From: Collinsella sp. CAG:166
GTDB taxonomy: Bacteria > Actinomycetota > Coriobacteriia > Coriobacteriales > Coriobacteriaceae
Assembly (NCBI GenBank): GCA_000434535.1
Contig: FR878594.1
Coordinates: 1-29,732, forward strand
DNA: 29,732 nt
Reading direction: 5' to 3'
Positions 25,269 to 29,732 of this stretch are shown piece by piece. The notes beneath the pieces are model-generated. The model did no database searches. It saw nothing but the letters and a program-made list of their open reading frames with translations, and was not told the origin of the DNA. Position numbers and translations under genes: made by a program. Numbering within the stretch: the first letter of the stretch is position 1; each line of letters starts with the position of its first letter.

Positions 25269-25931
25269 TCAGTTCTGGGGCTTGCGCTCCGGGTACTTGG
25301 CGGTATAGCCCTCGATGTGGAGTGTCGAGGCGATGATTTCCTTGACCGTCTCGTCGGGCACATCGGGGTGCGTGCGGATATACATCAAAAGACCCATGAT
25401 GAGGGTGTAGAACGTTTCGTAGACATGGTCGATGCGCAGCTCGTGGTGGGCGACAAAATCCACCACGGTGGTGTCGCAGATATACTGCGCCACACGCTGG
25501 ACCACGTTGTGCAAAAAGCCGCCGTAGAGCGCGCCGCTGCTTGAAGTGAGCGTGCTCGGCAGCTCGTGGCCGCTGGCGACCAGGCGCTTAAAGAGCGGGG
25601 CGACGGTGTCGAGCGCGCCCTCGATATCGCCGACGGTGCGGTTGGCATTCCACTGCTCGAGCTCGGAGATAAAACCGTCGATTGCCTCGTCCATGACGGC
25701 GGTGACGGCGGCGTCCATGTCGGCGAAGTAGTGGTAGAACAATGAACGCGTGCAGCCGGCTCGCTTGGTCACGGCCGATACCGATAGGTGGGACACGCCC
25801 AGCTCGGAGCTTACGGTGCGCACGGCATCGAGGATCTCGCGACGGCGTTCGTCGCCCGTCAGGCGCTTTGCCGCGCTATCGGATGCGGGGACGGCATCGA
25901 CCACAGAGGTACCTGCTGTGTTGTTGCCCAT
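25269..25931 (-). CDS. TetR-family transcriptional regulator
   Basis: A 220-residue TetR/AcrR-type repressor. After a 25-residue flexible start the DNA-binding domain is clear: RREILDAVRTVSSELGVSHLSVSAVTKRAGCTRSLFYHYF with the helix-turn-helix at about 48-67. The remaining helices form the ligand-binding and dimer part (SGALYGGFLHNVVQRVAQY; IMGLLMYIRTHPDVPDE). AAAGGCGGC lies a few bases before the ATG. The gene is divergent from the large Fe-S flavoprotein; two matching palindromes in the gap are the probable operators, so it likely controls both itself plus the membrane protein and the oxidoreductase. The inducer is unknown. Confidence 0.92.
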   Translation of the reverse strand: MGNNTAGTSVVDAVPASDSAAKRLTGDERRREILDAVRTVSSELGVSHLSVSAVTKRAGCTRSLFYHYFADMDAAVTAVMDEAIDGFISELEQWNANRTVGDIEGALDTVAPLFKRLVASGHELPSTLTSSSGALYGGFLHNVVQRVAQYICDTTVVDFVAHHELRIDHVYETFYTLIMGLLMYIRTHPDVPDETVKEIIASTLHIEGYTAKYPERKPQN

Positions 25932-25989
25932 GTTTTGCCGCCTTTCATCCTCTTTTGCCTGACCGTTCGCCTAACAGTCTTGAATATTG

Positions 25990-26027
25990 TTGACGGTTCG
26001 TCAATACTATTTTTGACACAATGTCAA
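25990..26027. promoter_or_regulatory. Tandem TetR operators TTGAC-N5-GTCAA
   Basis: Two perfect palindromes, TTGAC GGTTC GTCAA (25990-26004) and TTGAC ACAAT GTCAA (26013-26027), have centres 23 bp apart, about two helical turns. Their outer flanks also match as ATTGTTGAC and GTCAACAAT. This is what two cooperating TetR dimers would use. The symmetry is seen; binding by the adjacent TetR protein is inferred from position. Confidence 0.72.
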
Positions 26028-26120
26028 CAATGGCGGGTGAACGGCATGGGGGCATGCCCGGCCTGCAAAAAAAGAGGGGTGCTGCGGTCCCGCCGGGCTG
26101 TGGCAAGAGAAGGGACAACC

Positions 26121-28898
26121 ATGATTCTCAACGGACCGGGGATTAGCTACACCGAGCCCGACATCGGTTCGGAGTTCGTGCCGCCGCTGCCGGAGCATCC
26201 GCGCGAGGCAATCGTCAAGTTGTGCGAGCACTGCACCAACCGTCTACTGCATCGCGATGAGCTGCTGGGCTACGAGTACTGGTCGTTTGCCGAGGCCGCA
26301 ACCGACGAGCAGGCCGAAGTGCTCTGCAAGATGAAGATGCGCCGCCCCTATACGCTGCCCGAGATGGTCAAGCTCACCGGCATGCCCAAAGCCGATATCG
26401 AGAAGATGCTCGACGACATGAGCTACACGGGTCTGCTCGAGTACAACTGGGAAAACCCAGAGCGCGCCAAGCAGTGGGTGCTGCCCATGCTGGTGCCGGG
26501 TTCCGCCGAGTTCCTCAACATGCGCGTGAGCCAGCTCGAGGAGCACCCGGTCTATGCCAAGTTCTTTGAGCAGGCGTCCAAGGGACCGCTGTCCAAGGCC
26601 ACTCCGATGGTGCCGCCCGGTGGTGCCGGCATCGGCATGCATGTCATTCCGGTCGAGAAGGCTATCGATGCCGCGAGCACGTCGGTGCCTATTGAGCATA
26701 TCGAGCACTGGCTCGACAAATACGAGGGTAAGTATGCCGCCAGCACCTGCAGCTGCCGCGCGAGCCGCCGCGTGATGGGTGAGGGCTGCGCCGACGACCC
26801 GGCCGACTGGTGCATCGCCGTGGGCGATATGGCCGACTACGTGGTCGAGACCGATCGTGGCCATTATGTAACGCGCGACGAGGTCTACGACATCCTGCGC
26901 CAGGCCGAGGACAACGGCTTTGTGCACCAGATCACCAATATCGACGGCGAGAACAAGATCTTCGCTATCTGCAACTGCAACGTCAACGTGTGTTATGCCC
27001 TGCGCACCTCTCAGCTGTTCAACACGCCCAACCTGTCGCGCTCGGCCTACGTCGCCAAGGTCGAGAAGGACAAGTGCGTGGCCTGCGGTCGCTGCGTTGA
27101 GGTGTGTCCGGCCGGCGCCGCCAAGCTGGGCCAGAAGCTCTGCAGCAAAAAGGCCGGCGGACAGGTGCCCGAGTATCCGCGCCAGGAGCTGCCCGATGCC
27201 ACCAAGTGGGACCACACCAAGTGGTCGCCCAACTACCGCAACGACAACCGCATCGAGACGCATGAGTCCGGCACCGCTCCCTGCAAGACGGCCTGCCCCG
27301 CGCACGTTGCCGTTCAGGGCTATTTGAAGCTCGCGGCTCAGGGTCGCTATGACGAGGCGCTGGCACTCATTAAGCGCGAGAACCCGCTGCCCGCTATCTG
27401 CGGCCGTGTGTGCAACCGCCGCTGTGAGGATGCCTGCACCCGCGGCCGTGTGGACGCTGCCGTGGCTATCGACGAGGTCAAGAAGTTTATCGCCCAGCGC
27501 GATCTGGATGCCGCGACCCGCTATGTCCCACCTGTGGTGACCCCGACGCGCGCCGGCGGCTTCGATCAGAAGATTGCCATCATCGGTGCCGGTCCGGCCG
27601 GCCTGTCCTGCGCTTTTTATCTGGCCGAGAAGGGCTACAAGCCCGTCGTGTTCGAGAAAAACGAGCGCCCGGGCGGCATGCTCACCTACGGCATTCCCAG
27701 CTTTAAGCTGCAGAAGGACGTCATTGAGGCCGAGGTCGAGGTCATTCGCCTGATGGGTGCCGAGTTCCGCTATGGCGTGGAAGTCGGTCGAGACGTGACG
27801 CTCGACGAGCTGCGCGCGCAGGGCTTCAAGGCCTTCTACGTTGCCATTGGCTGCCAGGGCGGCCGCCTTGCCGGCATTCCGGGTGAGGATGCCGAGGACG
27901 TGACCGTGGCCGTCGACTTCCTTCGCGAGGTTAACAGCGGCAAGATCGATACCCTGTCCGGCCGCACCATTGTGGTGGGCGGCGGCAACGTGGCTATCGA
28001 TGTCGCGCGCAACGCCTGCCGTCTGGGTTCCGAGCACGTTGAGATGTTCTGCCTGGAGAGTGAGGCCCAGATGCCCGCCAGCGAGGAGGAGCGTCGCGAG
28101 GCCGTTGAGGACGGCGCTCACATCAGCTGCGGCTGGGGCCCCAAGGAGATTCACCTGGACGAGGCCGGTCGTGTGTGTGGTATCACCTTCAAGCGCTGCA
28201 CGCGTGTCTTTGACGACGAGGGCCGTTTTGCGCCCGAGTACGACGAGAACGATCTGCGCCGTGTCGATGCCGACCGTGTCGTCATGTCGATTGGCCAGTC
28301 CATTGTGTGGGGCGATCTGCTGGCTGGCTCCAAGGTGGAGCTCGGCCGCGGCCAGGGTGCCCTTGCCGATCCCCAGACTTACCAGACCGCCGAACCCGAC
28401 ATCTTTGTGGGTGGCGACGTCTACACTGGCCCCAGCTTTGCCATCGACGCTATCGCCGCCGGTCACGAGGCCGCGGTGTCCATCCATCGCTTTGTGCAGC
28501 CGGGCTCCACGCTCACCATCGGCCGCAACCAGCGCCGCTACACCGCGCTCGACCGCGACGACGTTGTGCTCGAGAGCTACGACAACGCGAGCCGCGAGGT
28601 CGCCCATGTCAACCGCGAGCGCGAGAAGGCCGCGCCGTTTAGCGAGTACGTCGAGACCTTTACCGAGGAGCAGGTGCGCGCCGAGACCGCCCGCTGCCTG
28701 GGCTGCGGCGCCTCGATCGTCGACCCCAACAAGTGCATTGGCTGCGGCCTGTGCACCACCAAGTGCGCGTTTGGCGCCATCCATCTGGATCGCGACCGCC
28801 CCGAGTGCTCCACGATGGTCAAATACGAGCAAAAGCTCCCAAGCCTCGGCAAGTACGCTCTAAAGCGTGCAATCAAAATCAAGTTCGGTCGTAAATAG
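26121..28898 (+). CDS. Multi-cluster Fe-S/FAD/NAD(P) oxidoreductase (GltD/NfnB-like core)
   Basis: A 925-residue soluble redox enzyme. The N-terminal region has CEHCTNRLL, a winged-helix-like segment (about 70-110) and a cysteine-rich zone (CSC at 210-212, Cys223, Cys231, and CNCNVNVC near 280). A [4Fe-4S] motif follows at Cys319-322-325-329. Next is a GltD-type N-terminal domain (CKTACPAH; AICGRVCNRRCEDAC), then FAD-binding GAGPAG (489-494), GGMLTYGIPSFKL, NAD(P)-binding VVGGGNVAID (about 618-627), a second FAD segment GGDVYTGPSFA, and a C-terminal ferredoxin-like part (Cys859, 862; 872, 875, 878, 882). The core resembles glutamate synthase beta, NfnB and dihydropyrimidine dehydrogenase, so electron transfer between NAD(P)H and ferredoxin or an Fe-S partner is expected. 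The ATG at 26121 has GAAGGGA before it; substrate unknown. Confidence 0.87.
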   Translation: MILNGPGISYTEPDIGSEFVPPLPEHPREAIVKLCEHCTNRLLHRDELLGYEYWSFAEAATDEQAEVLCKMKMRRPYTLPEMVKLTGMPKADIEKMLDDMSYTGLLEYNWENPERAKQWVLPMLVPGSAEFLNMRVSQLEEHPVYAKFFEQASKGPLSKATPMVPPGGAGIGMHVIPVEKAIDAASTSVPIEHIEHWLDKYEGKYAASTCSCRASRRVMGEGCADDPADWCIAVGDMADYVVETDRGHYVTRDEVYDILRQAEDNGFVHQITNIDGENKIFAICNCNVNVCYALRTSQLFNTPNLSRSAYVAKVEKDKCVACGRCVEVCPAGAAKLGQKLCSKKAGGQVPEYPRQELPDATKWDHTKWSPNYRNDNRIETHESGTAPCKTACPAHVAVQGYLKLAAQGRYDEALALIKRENPLPAICGRVCNRRCEDACTRGRVDAAVAIDEVKKFIAQRDLDAATRYVPPVVTPTRAGGFDQKIAIIGAGPAGLSCAFYLAEKGYKPVVFEKNERPGGMLTYGIPSFKLQKDVIEAEVEVIRLMGAEFRYGVEVGRDVTLDELRAQGFKAFYVAIGCQGGRLAGIPGEDAEDVTVAVDFLREVNSGKIDTLSGRTIVVGGGNVAIDVARNACRLGSEHVEMFCLESEAQMPASEEERREAVEDGAHISCGWGPKEIHLDEAGRVCGITFKRCTRVFDDEGRFAPEYDENDLRRVDADRVVMSIGQSIVWGDLLAGSKVELGRGQGALADPQTYQTAEPDIFVGGDVYTGPSFAIDAIAAGHEAAVSIHRFVQPGSTLTIGRNQRRYTALDRDDVVLESYDNASREVAHVNREREKAAPFSEYVETFTEEQVRAETARCLGCGASIVDPNKCIGCGLCTTKCAFGAIHLDRDRPECSTMVKYEQKLPSLGKYALKRAIKIKFGRK

Positions 28899-28913
28899 GT
28901 AACCATGGCGGGT

Positions 28914-28949
28914 AAGGGGACGGCGCAGACTAGATTTCGCCGTTCCCTT
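28914..28949 (+). terminator. Hairpin between the oxidoreductase and hypA
   Basis: AAGGGGACGGCG (28914-28925) and CGCCGTTCCCTT (28938-28949) pair over 12 bp with one G-T pair. Only weak T content follows, so it may be an attenuator rather than a full terminator; hypA could be partly co-transcribed. Confidence 0.6.
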
Positions 28950-28994
28950 GCTTTGAGTTTGCATCGAATCAACCTCTGCAGAAAGGGTTTCGAC

Positions 28995-29423
28995 TTGCAT
29001 GAATTAGGGATTGTGTATCACATCATTCGCGATGTTGAGAATGTGGCGCGCGCTCATGGCGTGCGTCGCGTTTCGAGCGTCACGCTGCTGCTGGGCGAGG
29101 TCTCGGGCGTCGTTCCCGACTTGCTGCTCGACGCTTGGCGCTGGGTAGCAGATAAAAAGCCTATCGCGCAGGGCGCGGAGCTTATCGTGGAGCCCGTCGA
29201 GGCCGTGACGCATTGCGAGGCGTGTGGCTGCGACTACGCGACGGTCGAGCACGGCAAGACCTGTCCCCATTGCGGTAGCGGCGAGACCTATTTGCTGCAG
29301 GGCCAAGAGGTAATGATCAAACAGATCGAGACCCCCGACGAGGACCCGGCAGACGCTGCTCCTGACGGCCTCTCCGACGCCCCCGATGCCGTCGACGCCG
29401 CCAACCCTCTCCACATCGCCTAA
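28995..29423 (+). CDS. hypA: Hydrogenase/urease nickel incorporation protein HypA, with acidic tail
   Basis: A nickel chaperone that with HypB loads nickel into [NiFe]-hydrogenase. The start is the TTG at 28995: it gives the invariant MHE beginning, whose His2 and N-terminal amine bind nickel, and GAAAGGG lies seven bases upstream; an open frame upstream does not look like HypA. Zinc is held by Cys74, Cys77, Cys90 and Cys93 (CEAC and CPHC). At 142 residues it is longer than the usual 113-118: after about residue 113 there is an acidic Pro/Ala/Asp tail. No other hyp or hydrogenase gene is in the window, so the rest of the maturation set must be elsewhere. Confidence 0.93.
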   Translation: MHELGIVYHIIRDVENVARAHGVRRVSSVTLLLGEVSGVVPDLLLDAWRWVADKKPIAQGAELIVEPVEAVTHCEACGCDYATVEHGKTCPHCGSGETYLLQGQEVMIKQIETPDEDPADAAPDGLSDAPDAVDAANPLHIA

Positions 29424-29732
29424 CATCTAATGTCTACATGGGCTAGAGTTCTAAACATATTTGCTTCGGTTAGTCAAGTCATGTCTGTTTAAACAAAATG
29501 GTGGCACGCAGACGCATTGGGATCCACCTAAAAGAGGTCTTAACGAACAGTGCACCTTTATATGTTTTTGAAAGCAATCAGCAAATCACGTTTTAGCAGG
29601 CAATAAGCTGTAAACCGGCAACGTAATCAATTTGTAACAAACTTAGACGTTTAAACAAATAATCCAACCTTTTGCGAATTTGGCTATAATTCCACAAACC
29701 AAACAGGTATACTTCCTTAATGTCGTGTAGGA
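29424..29732. other. AT-rich gene-free end of the window
   Basis: About 310 bp with no gene on either strand that I can support. It is notably AT-rich compared with the rest and ends with TATAAT at 29685-29690, a likely -10 box of a plus-strand gene beyond the window. No clear -35 box, hairpin terminator for hypA or repeat from the other families was seen. Confidence 0.5.

Noticed and set aside
25788..26120. N-terminal extension of the large oxidoreductase back to 25788
   Set aside because: The extension would overlap tetR and its operators; the ATG at 26121 has a good ribosome site and starts the recognisable protein.
28905..28994. Extended HypA start at 28905
   Set aside because: It would add about 30 residues before the invariant Met-His-Glu start and translate the intergenic hairpin.

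Overview
The window is about 29.7 kb of GC-rich bacterial chromosome. Several features point to the Coriobacteriia (Collinsella-like gut Actinomycetota): a dnaK-grpE-dnaJ-hspR heat-shock cluster of actinobacterial type with a MerR-family HspR, Fe-S and flavin based anaerobic oxidoreductases, a NiaR-controlled nadABC operon, abundant palindromic intergenic repeats and purine-rich Shine-Dalgarno sites. The lineage is inferred from gene content and protein character, not from a search.

Layout. 0.1-1.1 kb: thioredoxin (minus) diverging from a small protein that looks like a decayed uracil-DNA-glycosylase-superfamily member. 1.2-3.2 kb: a translationally coupled LytTR regulator and GHKL (AgrC-like) sensor kinase, both minus. 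3.4-7.4 kb: a de novo NAD operon nadA-nadB-nadC-niaR on plus; a large palindrome lies on the promoter and is probably the operator of the repressor encoded by the fourth gene. 7.5-7.8 kb: a 2[4Fe-4S] ferredoxin (minus), convergent on a shared terminator. 7.8-8.4 kb: a gene-free stretch with a strikingly regular array of six alternately oriented 16-bp elements of 62-bp period, then the dnaK leader. 8.4-12.7 kb: dnaK, grpE, class-B dnaJ, hspR. 13.1-15.5 kb: an aconitase-superfamily hydratase. 15.5-17.7 kb: a repeat-rich zone with two families of palindromes around two single-pass membrane proteins of unknown function. 17.8-20.4 kb: clpB, whose leader shares a 27-bp two-block motif with dnaK. 20.5-22.4 kb: a 57-residue charged protein, a palindromic repeat also found at 7.4 kb, and an AAA/DUF4143-type ATPase with an inverted repeat around its -10 box. 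22.5-24.0 kb: a bitopic membrane protein (minus). 24.2-28.9 kb: a multi-pass membrane protein (probably DUF5692) and a TetR regulator (minus), divergent from a 925-residue Fe-S/flavin oxidoreductase (plus), with two identical-type palindromes in the divergent gap. 29.0-29.4 kb: hypA. The last 0.3 kb is AT-rich and seems to carry a promoter for a gene beyond the window.

Working together: the chaperone genes and clpB form a probable HspR regulon; nadABC-niaR is a self-limiting NAD biosynthesis circuit; and the TetR/DUF5692/oxidoreductase locus looks like one regulated redox module of unknown substrate. No tRNA, rRNA, CRISPR array, transposase or phage gene was seen. The least explained features are the 62-bp array before dnaK, the composite palindromes at 15.6-17.6 kb, and the TetR/DUF5692/oxidoreductase module.
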